Origin: Paraburkholderia translucens
GTDB lineage: Bacteria; Pseudomonadota; Gammaproteobacteria; Burkholderiales; Burkholderiaceae
Reading direction: 5' to 3'
Length of the DNA stretch: 64,000 bases
Assembly: GCF_020881035.1 (NCBI RefSeq)
Contig: NZ_JAJITC010000009.1
Location: forward strand, 186,001-250,000
Shown here piece by piece: positions 29,317-37,957 of this stretch. Every line of letters begins with the position of its first letter. Within the stretch, counting starts at the first letter, position 1. The notes below the pieces were generated by a model that was not told where the DNA came from, searched no databases, and worked only from the letters and a program-made list of their open reading frames with translations. Made by a program: the position numbers and the translations under genes.

Positions 29317-29813
29317 TCGTCCTCCTGCTTTCACGTTCCGACTATTCGTTGCAGCGTTTCGCATTCCGAATCCAGACGCCAAAGCGCAGCGGTGCGCCCA
29401 GTTTCGACGCGCAGTCGCACGCATCCGGGCGCGTGACACCTCACTGCGAAGTTTGTGCATATCAGGATACGAAATGCCCTTTCGCGCGGCACGTCCGACT
29501 TGAAACCGCGTCGGCACCCACCCGGCACAGGGCGTCCCGGCCATAAACCTTACAGAGAGACGGCAGCGCCCGGTACTCAATAATCCAGTTCATCTTCGGC
29601 CAGCCCTCCGCCTGTGCGTGCAGCCTGCCGAGTGTCGTGCGGCATCCTGTAGCCCTGGCTGCGGCTCCCGGGGCTGCTGGACGGCGGCGCGCCACTTCGG
29701 GACAGGTACGCTTTCAGCCTCGGCCCCTCGGCTACCGGGCGGCGATTACGTGCACAGCAGTATGCATTTGCTCGCGGCGCTCGCCAGATCCTGGCCATGT
29801 GTCTTCGTCGGAC

Positions 29814-30920
29814 TCACTCGTCTTCACCCTCTGCATATTCGTCAAGTACTGAATCCGAAAAGTGCGCCAGATGCTTCTGTGAGGCCAGTTCGCGCAAGCT
29901 ATCGTAGGAGATGTAGGTACAACTTTCGGCAAGCGGGCCCTTCTCCAGCAGGGAAAACACTGGTCGTCGGATTTCCTGCAAAACCTTATCCCTGCGTTCA
30001 AGCGGCGCGACGATATGCAGTTTAATGTCTACATTTGGCTGCAAGGCAAGCAGGTCCGCCATGCGCAGGATGCCGGAATAAACAGACGTCGTGTGTTCAA
30101 CTTCAAAGGCTCGAACAATATAGCGACCGCGAATCCATAGAACGTCTATCTGCTCAATTGTCCGCAATGTCGTTGTATCGTAGTTGAGTGGTAATCGCTC
30201 AAGCAGCGCGACGCGAACGTCGGGTCGCTCAGCTAACACAGACGTCCTGTCATTCGGAGGTATCCACACTGCCATGCCCATCTGGGCCCCAATCCCGGCA
30301 AGCAGGGCTTGAATTTGGTGCGACTCGCGGACTTCGTGTGTCGGGACCAAATCACTTGTTTCTGACTCGTCCTGTTTTTCGGGCACGCTGACGGTGACCA
30401 CCTTATCTGCACGATTGACCCGATGTGTTTCGATCTTGCGCTTGCTGGCATCGTCCAATTCAAACACACGCTGTTCAACAGCTTGCATGTTGAGTACGTC
30501 TGTAAGAACCTGCCCGTCTTCATCAGCGAGCCGAGCCAAACTCGCTCGAACCCTCCCGACCCAAGCTAACGAGCCATGCTCCAAGTTACGCGTAAAAGAA
30601 AGCTGTTCCCATATCGCGGGTTCGTGAACGGGTATCGAGTTTTCAACTGCCAGCCAGACCAGCGGTCGTACGTGGAAGCGAATTACGTATGGGTCGTCAG
30701 AGGGAAAGAATATTGGCGTGTCATCCCGATACGGTCCATCCACGACCTCCAGAAGACCACACCAGCGCGAAACCACAGTGAGATAACAAACGAATACGTC
30801 AGCCGTCTGTATTCGTTGCGCCGTGCTTAGCCGGCTGGCACTGAAACCTGTCGCCGTGCGGTCGGAGTTTGTGAACGCCCTGTGAGTTTCGGGGCTAAAT
30901 AAATTGACGAAGTAGGCCAT
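29814..30920 (-). CDS. EVE-domain/PD-(D/E)XK-like nuclease fusion, candidate anti-phage protein
   Basis: 368 residues from MAYFVNLFSPETHRAF; GGAGG lies 12 bases upstream. Residues 1-120 look like an EVE/PUA-type reader domain: VFVCYLTVVSRWCGLLEVVD, then DDPYVIRFHVRPLVWL and EQLSFTRN. After a charged linker (150-200) the C-terminal part has IDVLWIRGRYIVRAFEVEHT (258-277), the D-(x)n-E-x-E layout of a restriction-nuclease-like fold, then SGILRMADLLALQPNVDIKL and APLERRDKV. EVE domains bind modified bases, and fusions to nucleases act as modification-dependent restriction systems in known families; the function here is inferred. It is intact, alone, and flanked by phage debris inside the tRNA-Thr island. 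Confidence 0.75.
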   Translation of the reverse strand: MAYFVNLFSPETHRAFTNSDRTATGFSASRLSTAQRIQTADVFVCYLTVVSRWCGLLEVVDGPYRDDTPIFFPSDDPYVIRFHVRPLVWLAVENSIPVHEPAIWEQLSFTRNLEHGSLAWVGRVRASLARLADEDGQVLTDVLNMQAVEQRVFELDDASKRKIETHRVNRADKVVTVSVPEKQDESETSDLVPTHEVRESHQIQALLAGIGAQMGMAVWIPPNDRTSVLAERPDVRVALLERLPLNYDTTTLRTIEQIDVLWIRGRYIVRAFEVEHTTSVYSGILRMADLLALQPNVDIKLHIVAPLERRDKVLQEIRRPVFSLLEKGPLAESCTYISYDSLRELASQKHLAHFSDSVLDEYAEGEDE

Positions 30921-31055
30921 TCTCGTGTCAACCTCCAAGGCGATACCAACCCTCAACGCGCAATGGATAAAGCGCGCAAGGGTAAGGGTAACGGCGCCAT
31001 CGATTTAGCGCGTCCGGGTGCCATAGTAAATGACTAGTGACGAGAATTCTGCCTG

Positions 31056-31415
31056 TCAGCGTATTGACCGGCTTGCTGCGGCGCGGCGCTTCGTGACGTC
31101 GCACGCGCTCAGTACCGCGCTTGCGTTCAAACGCACCTGCGGCCTCGGCTCGCCCTGTTCGGGCTGCCAGATGCTAACTGAAAGCGCACCGGCCAGCGTG
31201 ACGATATCGGCGCTGCCAAGGCCCGTCTCGGTCGCCTTGCCATAGACCTCGTAGCCGAACAACCAGGACTTGCCGCCGACCTCGGCGCCGGCGCCCTTTC
31301 CCACGACGAGGAACAGGCCGTTGCCGTCCGGGTAGTAACCCGACTTCGCGGCCCGCTGGGTCGCAAGCGGCGTCAGACGATTTACAGACGCTGGCCCATG
31401 CCCACAGACTCCCAC
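31056..31415 (-). pseudogene. Chimera: integrase N-terminus joined to Ssb-like C-terminus
   Basis: The first part, VNRLTPLATQRAAKSGYYPD and on to SWLFGYEVYGKATETGLGSAD, is the N-terminal arm-binding domain of a P4-type tyrosine integrase (DUF4102). It then runs directly into IVTLAGALSVSIWQPEQG, PRPQVRLNASAVLSACDVTK, which reads like the end of a phage single-stranded DNA-binding protein. The join falls at GLGSAD, a short sequence compatible with both parents, suggesting deletion by microhomology. The catalytic integrase domain is missing. The matching Ssb-like N-terminus is at 33.9-34.0 kb. Confidence 0.6.
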
Positions 31416-31923
31416 ACTCCAAAATCAAATTGCAGACCGTGCAACTGATACGCAGAAACGATCCAGTTAAAACCGGCCGCGTCGGGCAGTGTTCGGCCAC
31501 TTTCGGTTAATCGGCAGATCCGGATGAACGGCCGCTGCTGGCCCGGCTTCAGACTGCCATAAACGATAGCGCGCGAATTAATGCTCGTGAGCGCGCTATC
31601 ACCGGACATCCTGACGGTTCGCCTTGTGCTGTCGGCAAGTCGGTAGTCAGGGTTGGTTCTGGACCAAACAACGTCTTCACGATTACCATTTCCAGCGTTC
31701 GCTGGAGGCAGGAAAGATCTGCAGTTAGTTCGTCCTGAACAATTCGTTTTGCCGACCACTGGTGTTGCAGCGACCATCCCCATCGGCATGCCGCTACCAG
31801 ACTTTTAATCTTCGCGGCTTCCGATATCACTGCCATCAGGTTCCCGGCTTGCTCGATTCAGCGCTGCCGTTTTTCCAGTTGCGTTACATTCCCCATCAAT
31901 ACGACCTGGACTTTTCATTAACA
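31416..31923. other. Spacer between broken integrase and DUF6311-type gene
   Basis: 508 bases. Minus-strand frames run across it (for example one ending at 31382 with the stretch SRAIVYGSLKPGQQRPFIR), but none has a credible start, ribosome site or recognisable family. No hairpin terminator or promoter could be assigned with confidence. The promoter of the gene at 31924 must lie here. Confidence 0.4.
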
Positions 31924-33570
31924 ATGACCAACCCATTCCGCATTCGGAACGTCCTAATTCCGGCCGCTATCGGCTTAATCGTCTACCTGGCGTTCACCGG
32001 CGGACATGGGCTGAATCCGCTTCGTGTGGACTGGATTATGTCGAGCGACGGTGATGCCCCGCAGCAATACGTCGGATGGAATTTTTTCCGTCATAGTCCA
32101 TATCTGCAATTCCCCTTAGGCCTGAATCCGGGTTACGGGGAAGTCATCGGTAGTTCGATCGTATTCTCGGATTCAATACCGTTGCTCGCGATCCTGTTCA
32201 AGCTGGTTCGCGGCGTCCTGCCGGACCAATTTCAATATTTTGGGCTATGGATTGCCGCCTGCTTTGCCTTACAGGCCGTTTTTGCCTGGGCGATCTTATC
32301 GCTGCGCACCACGGACAACGTGATCAAAGCTCTAGGTTGCGTACTCCTGACACTCTCTCCGCCTATGCTTTGGCGGCTTCACGGACATGAGGCCCTGATA
32401 GGGCATTGGCTGCTGCTTGCCGCGCTATATCTCTATTTGACCAACCGCGCCAGGACGTGGCACTGGATTCTGTTGATTTGCGTGACCGCATCGATTCACG
32501 CCTATTTGCTTGCCATGGTCGCAGGCATGTGGTTTGCCGATCGGGTACGCCTGCTGGCGCCCGGTAGCGCAAGATTGAAGCAATTGGCTGTCGAGCTTCC
32601 GTGTCTTGCCGTCGCGGTTTTGATCACAACCTGGTCGGTCGGCTATTACACGGTCAGAAGCGTCGTGTCGGGGGGATTCGGCACCTATCGCGTTACCCTG
32701 ACCTCGCCATTCCGGGCGGAGGCCATCTGGTCGATCTGGAGCAGCTATGGATTCCTCGGCGGAGATTACGAAGGTTTCTGCTACACCGGTGCTGGCGTCT
32801 TGCTGCTCTTCGTGACGACGGCGATCTTGATCATAAAGCATCGCAAGAGCGTGCCCATTGCCTGGCGCACGCACGCGTCACTGATCTTCGTGTGCACGCT
32901 GTTTTATCTGTTCGCGCTGTCAAACCGGGTCTCTCTCGGCGGCCGCCATGAGCTGTTCCAGTACCCGATGCCGGCATTCCTGACAGGATTCACGTCGACA
33001 TTCCGCGCCTCGGGTCGCTTTATCTGGCCGGTTTTTTATGCGGCTATTGTCTTTCTGCTATTTCGTCTCATCAGACTCTCGCCCAGAAAATGGGTAATTC
33101 CTCTTTTGTGTATCTTCGTGGTCTTCCAAGCCACGGATCTGATCAAGGCGTCAAAGTATTTCAGAAACCAATGGACGCAGCAGTGGACCCCGTTCCTCAC
33201 ATCCGATTTCTGGAGAGAGGTGCCCCGGCAATACAAGCGGGTCGCGTTTGTCATGCCGCTAGATGGCGGCTACACCTATGTCCCGATTGCGTTCATGGCG
33301 TCTAATGCGAAGATGACGATCAACGGCGCTAATCTTGCGCGCGTCGATTTCGATAGGCTCGGCCAGGTGCAGGCGCAATTGCAGTATACGATCGAGCACG
33401 GTACTTATTCGCCCGACACACTTTACGTGTTCTATACCCCGCAAAACTGGGCGACAGCCAAGGCTAATTTCAAGGGCGATGGATTTGTCGGAACAGTCGA
33501 CAACTATGACGTAATCGCACCGGCTTGGCATGGATGCACGACGTCGTGCGGTACATCGGCGAACAAGTAA
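31924..33570 (+). CDS. DUF6311-type polytopic membrane protein
   Basis: 548 residues from MTNPFRIRNVLIPAAIGL. About ten hydrophobic helices are followed by a soluble C-terminal domain of about 130 residues. The periplasmic motifs PLGLNPGYGEVIGSSIVFSD and SIPLLAILFKL after the first helix, and the H-G-H-E-A-L-I-G-H-W segment, match DUF6311 proteins, whose architecture resembles lipid-linked sugar glycosyltransferases (GT-C like). It probably acts on a cell-surface glycan, but the substrate is unknown. GC content is clearly lower than in neighbouring core genes, consistent with island cargo. The frame extends upstream without a better start. Confidence 0.7.
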   Translation: MTNPFRIRNVLIPAAIGLIVYLAFTGGHGLNPLRVDWIMSSDGDAPQQYVGWNFFRHSPYLQFPLGLNPGYGEVIGSSIVFSDSIPLLAILFKLVRGVLPDQFQYFGLWIAACFALQAVFAWAILSLRTTDNVIKALGCVLLTLSPPMLWRLHGHEALIGHWLLLAALYLYLTNRARTWHWILLICVTASIHAYLLAMVAGMWFADRVRLLAPGSARLKQLAVELPCLAVAVLITTWSVGYYTVRSVVSGGFGTYRVTLTSPFRAEAIWSIWSSYGFLGGDYEGFCYTGAGVLLLFVTTAILIIKHRKSVPIAWRTHASLIFVCTLFYLFALSNRVSLGGRHELFQYPMPAFLTGFTSTFRASGRFIWPVFYAAIVFLLFRLIRLSPRKWVIPLLCIFVVFQATDLIKASKYFRNQWTQQWTPFLTSDFWREVPRQYKRVAFVMPLDGGYTYVPIAFMASNAKMTINGANLARVDFDRLGQVQAQLQYTIEHGTYSPDTLYVFYTPQNWATAKANFKGDGFVGTVDNYDVIAPAWHGCTTSCGTSANK

Positions 33571-33639
33571 TATAGTTAGTGAATTAACTGATAGGAACGG
33601 GTTTTCCATCTGAAATGTTAGCCGCGTCCCTGTCCCGGA

Positions 33640-34010
33640 TGGTCATGCTGTACGCGCGAAATATCGCGACGACGGCACTAGAGCGGTTCCGTAGGCGCGC
33701 ATGGCATCAGAGCTCAAATAGTCAGCCAAGCGACTGCACGACGCATGGATGCGTCTCCGATAGCGCCGTGCCCTATGTTCACGAGATGAACGAGCAGCGC
33801 GAGTCCAGGAACCAGCTTGCGATACTTCGAAACGTGTGATTCGTGCAGCGTGCGGTCGCGCATTTCGTTTTCGAGCGCCGCGTGCCATTCGAAAAACACG
33901 ACATTCGCCGCGTCGTCCCGGCGCAAATATGCGGATCCGCATTTGCCATCGCGGCTTATTCGCTCGGATGGCGCGCCGTGCAACTTGCCACTCACCGGCC
34001 TGTCAATCAT
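33640..34010 (-). pseudogene. Chimera: Ssb-like N-terminus joined to DUF3987 C-terminus, frameshifted
   Basis: From the ATG at 34010 the frame reads MIDRPVSGKLHGAPSERISR, like the start of phage Ssb-type proteins. It then passes into FFEWHAALENEMRDRTLHES, HVSKYRKLVPGLALLVHLV and GHGAIGDASMRRAVAW, the C-terminal end of a DUF3987 (YfjI-like) replication protein. A frameshift near 33716 separates it from the family ending DYLSSDAMRAYG in the next frame. Two truncated phage genes have therefore been fused. Confidence 0.55.
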
Positions 34011-34243
34011 AGCGCTCCCACTGGCTCCAGCGCCGCCGTACTCTCGCGCGCCACCGCCGCCCATGCCTGAATCGAACCTTCCACAACCAACCCGTACCCG
34101 CTCCACGCCTGCGCGTCCGGTATCGCCCGCAGTGCCGACACGGGCCACACTGCGCGCCATTCGTCGCGGTCCAGGCGGTAGAACAGGACGGGCGGCAAAC
34201 CGGCTGCTGTCGCCTGCCGGGCTGCCCGCTCCCACCACGCCAT
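34007..34243 (-). pseudogene. Truncated phage resolvase-like protein
   Basis: Residues MAWWERAARQATAAGLPPVL, FYRLDRDEWRAVWPVS and a further 40 residues resemble the C-terminal half of a phage PDDEXK/resolvase-like protein that precedes ssb in Burkholderia prophages. An in-frame stop lies just upstream and the N-terminal half is absent. Its stop overlaps the next ATG (ATGA), showing the original phage operon layout. The truncation lies about 50 bases from the right attachment repeat. Confidence 0.45.
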
Positions 34244-34292
34244 GCGTTACCGTCGCTCGCCGTCCCATATTTTTCGCAATCGTAATGCCAAC

Positions 34293-34366
34293 GTCGGGGG
34301 TTCGATTCCTCTTTCCGGCACCATCAAGTTTCAAGCAAAAAGCCCAGTCCTCGTGACTGGGCTTTT
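34293..34366 (+). repeat. Island attachment repeat, right copy (attR)
   Basis: Exact copy of 28176-28249: T arm and acceptor end of tRNA-Thr, CCA and the terminator hairpin. The 5' half of the tRNA is missing and two mismatches occur just upstream, so this is not a functional tRNA gene. It still provides a Rho-independent terminator (34338-34367). Confidence 0.9.
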
Positions 34367-34533
34367 TGCATTACGGCTCCGATCAGGTGATACGTGTAGC
34401 TCAGGATCAAGCCGCTCGGCACGAAATGATGTCGACATCCCACGAGGCATTCATTCACGTGAGCGCGACGCGGCGCCATGAAAAACACATTCGGCCGCGC
34501 AGTGACTTCGTGCCTCCAAGACTCGTTTGCAAC

Positions 34534-34734
34534 CTAGTCCGGAAAATGGAGCGGGTCGTGCGTCCTTGGCATTGAGAGATTGCGCGCGATGACAGCATCG
34601 GACTGCGCGGTCGGCTGTTGGCGTGACACGCCATAGGCGGCGATTGCTTGCGCGGGTGCCGACGCGAACCACAAGATCCTGCCGGCGCATTCGATGCCAA
34701 CCTGACGTCCATCCCAGTAGACAGCGTTTTCCAT
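34534..34734 (-). CDS. Small hypothetical protein
   Basis: 66 residues from MENAVYWDGRQVGIECAGRI, with a good AGGGAGG ribosome site about five bases before the ATG. The N-terminal half looks folded (alternating hydrophobics); the C-terminal half is polar. I do not recognise a family. Confidence 0.55.
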   Translation of the reverse strand: MENAVYWDGRQVGIECAGRILWFASAPAQAIAAYGVSRQQPTAQSDAVIARNLSMPRTHDPLHFPD

Positions 34735-35395
34735 CGCGACCTCCCTGAAGACGAAGATTGCCATCATCCACGCCACCCGCCGCACGTCCGTCTGCTAACG
34801 CACGCCGGGCGATCGGTAGGCGCTTCAATCATAGGTGGTCCAGCGCGGTGCGCGTGTTTCTGTCACAGAACAACCTCGGCTTGTCACAGCAATGCGGGAA
34901 TGAGTCTCTCAGACAATGGTCAGCCGTTTATTAACGACGAAATTCTTTAAATAGTGTTTTTCGCGGTCAACGCGACGCGAAATGCGCCGTTTACCAACAA
35001 TCAGGCCTCGCTAATGCGATCGGCAAATTGCGAACGTTCGGTTCATGAAAAAGAAAATCCTGCCGATGCGGCGACGCACAAGATTGTCACGTTTTGTTCA
35101 TTTAAAAGCGTTAAGCGCGACTCAACGACAACGACACCGGTGTGCTGAAACGCAGTCGGGGCAAGGGGTGAAGAGAAACGGCGGAGGGAGCGGGAGAGAA
35201 ATGACTTCGCGCTGTCATTACGCGCAAAAGGTCGGTCAGCCAGCTTGGGCGCTAGTCGGACAATAAAGTTTATTCAATCACTCTGCTGATGTCTCGGCTT
35301 GTGCCGTTAAAGCAACAGAGGGTGCATGACTCTCATCGCAGACTGGTGCGATGCGGGGAACGAGGCCGATAATTGGTTCGCAAAGGAGAAAGATC
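34735..35395. other. Intergenic stretch without convincing gene
   Basis: About 660 bases, relatively AT-rich. Open frames on either strand are short, lack ribosome sites and have uncharacteristic composition. Promoters for the flanking small genes must lie here, but no clear -35/-10 pair was identified. Confidence 0.5.
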
Positions 35396-35545
35396 ATGGA
35401 CGCCAAACCGCCGAAGATTCCGACCCCGGACAAGGTCTTTTACCCGGATCCGGAACCTGTGGCCGTCGAGTTTCTGGGAGCCGAACTGCCCGAGCATGTT
35501 CGCGCCTTCTTCGACGAGCAACGCAAGTCGTGCGATTCGAAGTAA
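35396..35545 (+). CDS. Small hypothetical protein (49 aa)
   Basis: Begins MDAKPPKIPTPDKVFYPDPE after AAAGGAG seven bases upstream. It is acidic and proline-rich at the N-terminus, with a helical C-terminus (PEHVRAFFDEQRKSCDSK). No membrane segment, no recognised family. The ribosome site and codon use support it as a real small gene. The 284 bases after it hold no other gene that I can support. Confidence 0.6.
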   Translation: MDAKPPKIPTPDKVFYPDPEPVAVEFLGAELPEHVRAFFDEQRKSCDSK

Positions 35546-35829
35546 CGGGGCACTGGCGCGGTGCAGCATTGGCGCTCGTTAATTTCGCGCGCAGTGAATG
35601 CTCGCGCCCTCAATACACGGCAGACGCTTTCGTCGTCAGGCCCGGCCAGTTCGCCTGATCAAGGGAGCAGCGCTGGACCACGCGGTCCGAACGTGCGGTT
35701 GCATGGACCCTTCCCGCTCAGAATTTCCCCCACCTGACCACTCGCGTTAATAGCCCAGTCCGCGCCATTGCCGGGCATCATTTATTCTTCTGGTTTTTCC
35801 ATCAGCGGCCGCCCGGCCACGTTCGCCTC

Positions 35830-36426
35830 ATGAATCGTTTGCATCGTCTTGGCGCGTCATGCGCGCTCACCCTGGCCGTCGGGTTCGCGCTCGCGCCCGC
35901 CCCTGCCCTCGCCGACGGCGACGACACCGCGCTCACCAATCTGATCGCCCTCGTTTCCCAACGCCTTGCGCTCGCGGAGCCGGTGGCGCGCTGGAAGTGG
36001 GCGAACCATCAGGCAATCACCGATACGCCGCGTGAAAACGCACTGCTTGAGGACGTGGAAAAGCGCGCCGAGGCGGCAAACGTCGACCTGGCGTTCGCCC
36101 GTGCGTTCTTCCGGGATCAGATCGACGCGAGCAAGGACGTGCAGAACGCACTCTTCGAGACCTGGCGCCGCACCCAGCCACCGCAGGGGCCTGTGCCCGA
36201 TCTCGCGACGAGCACGCGACCGCAGCTCGACAAGCTGACGCAATCGCTGATGGCGGGTCTCGCGCGCGTGCAACCGTTGCGCGCGGCGGACGATTGTCCG
36301 TCGCGCGTCGCGCAATCGCTGGCTAACTGGAAGGCGCTGACGCGTTATGACTCTACGCATTCCAGCGCGTTGACGCGCGCGCTCGGTCACGTGTGCGAGA
36401 CGGGCGGCGTCGGCGCGACCGGCTGA
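35830..36426 (+). CDS. Secreted chorismate mutase (AroQ-gamma type)
   Basis: 198 residues. A Sec signal peptide (MNRLHRLGASCALTLAVGFA..., cleavage after ALA-D) precedes an all-helical domain containing VSQRLALAEPVARWKWANHQ, RAFFRDQIDASKDVQ and two late cysteines. This arrangement matches periplasmic or secreted chorismate mutases of the gamma subclass, which convert chorismate to prephenate outside the cytoplasm. Convergent with the next gene. Confidence 0.85.
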   Translation: MNRLHRLGASCALTLAVGFALAPAPALADGDDTALTNLIALVSQRLALAEPVARWKWANHQAITDTPRENALLEDVEKRAEAANVDLAFARAFFRDQIDASKDVQNALFETWRRTQPPQGPVPDLATSTRPQLDKLTQSLMAGLARVQPLRAADDCPSRVAQSLANWKALTRYDSTHSSALTRALGHVCETGGVGATG

Positions 36427-36465
36427 TTTCCGCGCCACCATGGCGCGCGAACGCCTCCACGGGGG

Positions 36466-37614
36466 TCAAGCGACGATGCTCGATCTGGCCGTGTCGCTCG
36501 CTACGCTCAATGGCCGCACGCGCAGACCACGCGCCAGATGGGTTTGCAGGATACGGTACGTCGAAAGCTCGAACGGTCCCGCCATCGTCGATGCATGCAA
36601 CTGCGCCGCCTGCGCGAGCGACGGCGCGTGCCCGAGGTAGCGCCAGCGGTCGACTACGTGGAAGACGCGCTGCGCCTCCTCGCTCTCCTCGAAAACGATA
36701 GCCCCCTCGAATGGCCACGGCGCGTCCGCCGGGTCGCTCTTCGTCACGCGGGGCAGCCGGTTTTGTCCAGGCCGCAGCGTTGCAATCCACTGCGCCTCCG
36801 CGAGCATCGCGCCGAGTTCGCCGCCAGTCGCGCGCCACTCGACACGCCGCACCAGTTGCGCAAGCCGCAAATCCTTCGACGATCGCCGCTCGCCGGTCAG
36901 ATGCGAGCGCAACCGCTGACGCACGCGCACGCTTCGTCCGACATACAGGGGCGCATCGCCTTCGCCATAGAACGCATACACGCCACAGCCCACCGGCGCG
37001 GTGTCGAGCAGATCTTCGGTGATGTCGCCCGCAAGCCGGAAGCGTCGCGTCGTGCGCTCAATCTGCGCCCGCAGAGCCTCCAGCGGCACCAGCGTCGGCA
37101 GGCGCTGCCAGAACTGCCAGATCAGGTCGGCGTCGGCGAGCGCGCGGTGGCGATCGGACGGCACCAAGGCATGGCGTTCGACGAGCGCATCTAGACCGTG
37201 GCGCTTTTCGCCGGGGAACAGCGCGCGCGACAACCGCACCGTGCACAGCACGTCCGGATCGAACGCGAGACCGGCGCGGCGAAATTCACTGCGCAAGAAT
37301 CCGCGATCGAAACTCGCGTTGTGCGCGACGAACAGCTTGCCATTCAAGCGCTCGAACAGCGCGGGCGCGATCGACTCGAAGGTCGGCGCGCCGAGCACCA
37401 TGTCGTCCGTGATGCCGGTCAGCTGCTGGATGAATGAGGGAATCGGCTGCTGCGGGTCGATCAGACTGCTCCAGCGCGTTACGCCGTTCGGCCCGGCTTC
37501 GACGACGCCGACCTCGGTGATGCGGTGCTCGCTCGTGGAGCCGCCGGTCGTTTCAAGGTCGACGAAAACGATGGGTGCATCGAGGACCAGCTCCGACGAA
37601 AGCATTTCAGACAT
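36466..37614 (-). CDS. DnaQ-like exonuclease/GIY-YIG endonuclease fusion
   Basis: 382 residues from MSEMLSSELVLDAPIVFVDL. The N-terminal 180 residues carry the DEDDh exonuclease motifs: VDLETTGG (Exo I), HNASFDRGFL (Exo II) and HRALADADL (Exo III). A GIY-YIG domain like that of UvrC/Cho follows (GVYAFYGEGDAPLYVGRSVRVRQRL split over residues about 215-240). Such fusions are annotated as DNA polymerase III epsilon-like or excinuclease Cho-type repair proteins. Role in excision repair is inferred. The longer upstream frame is not used because it lacks a ribosome site. Confidence 0.85.
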   Translation of the reverse strand: MSEMLSSELVLDAPIVFVDLETTGGSTSEHRITEVGVVEAGPNGVTRWSSLIDPQQPIPSFIQQLTGITDDMVLGAPTFESIAPALFERLNGKLFVAHNASFDRGFLRSEFRRAGLAFDPDVLCTVRLSRALFPGEKRHGLDALVERHALVPSDRHRALADADLIWQFWQRLPTLVPLEALRAQIERTTRRFRLAGDITEDLLDTAPVGCGVYAFYGEGDAPLYVGRSVRVRQRLRSHLTGERRSSKDLRLAQLVRRVEWRATGGELGAMLAEAQWIATLRPGQNRLPRVTKSDPADAPWPFEGAIVFEESEEAQRVFHVVDRWRYLGHAPSLAQAAQLHASTMAGPFELSTYRILQTHLARGLRVRPLSVASDTARSSIVA

Positions 37615-37880
37615 GGGACAAGGGATACGGACGCATGAATTTTCCGCAAGTATGCACCAGTTGGACGTTGCGCATCCAAATAACGCCGCGTGCGCATGTG
37701 GAGATCCTTTCGACACAGGTTCCGGCTTTTCGCGCGGACTTTCCGATAAAGCTTAAAGCAGACAATTAATTCGGAAGCCCCTCAATGCGCTCGGCGTGTA
37801 TAACCTTTTGACAAGAACGCATATTTTTTGAACGGGGCGGTTACGGAAATTGAATCTGACTACGAATATCGCGCGGAAAT

Positions 37881-37908
37881 AAGAAAAACCCTCGCGCGGG
37901 GCGAGGGC
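37881..37908 (-). terminator. Terminator of the cold-shock gene
   Basis: On the minus strand: GCCCTCGC, loop of about five bases, GCGAGGG followed by TTTTTCTT. It lies about 50 bases after the stop of the cold-shock gene. Confidence 0.88.
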
Positions 37909-37957
37909 TTGCTTTCTTATTGAGTGCGCGGGCAGCAGTATGCCCGGCGAAGGACTC

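Larger units (their letters stand above)
28176..34366. mobile_element. Genomic island integrated in tRNA-Thr(CGT)
   Basis: Bounded by a 74-bp exact direct repeat: 28176-28249 (end of the intact tRNA plus terminator) and 34293-34366. The unit length is 6,117 bases. Inside are broken phage-type genes near both ends (integrase N-terminus, Ssb-like halves, DUF3987 C-terminus, resolvase-like fragment) and two intact cargo genes at 29814-30920 and 31924-33570. The base composition of the cargo is visibly lower in GC than the flanks. No intact integrase remains, so the island is probably immobile. Confidence 0.85.

Noticed and set aside
31382..31789. Minus-strand frame of 135 codons before the DUF6311-type gene
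   Set aside because: No recognisable family, no credible start or ribosome site; left as unexplained spacer.
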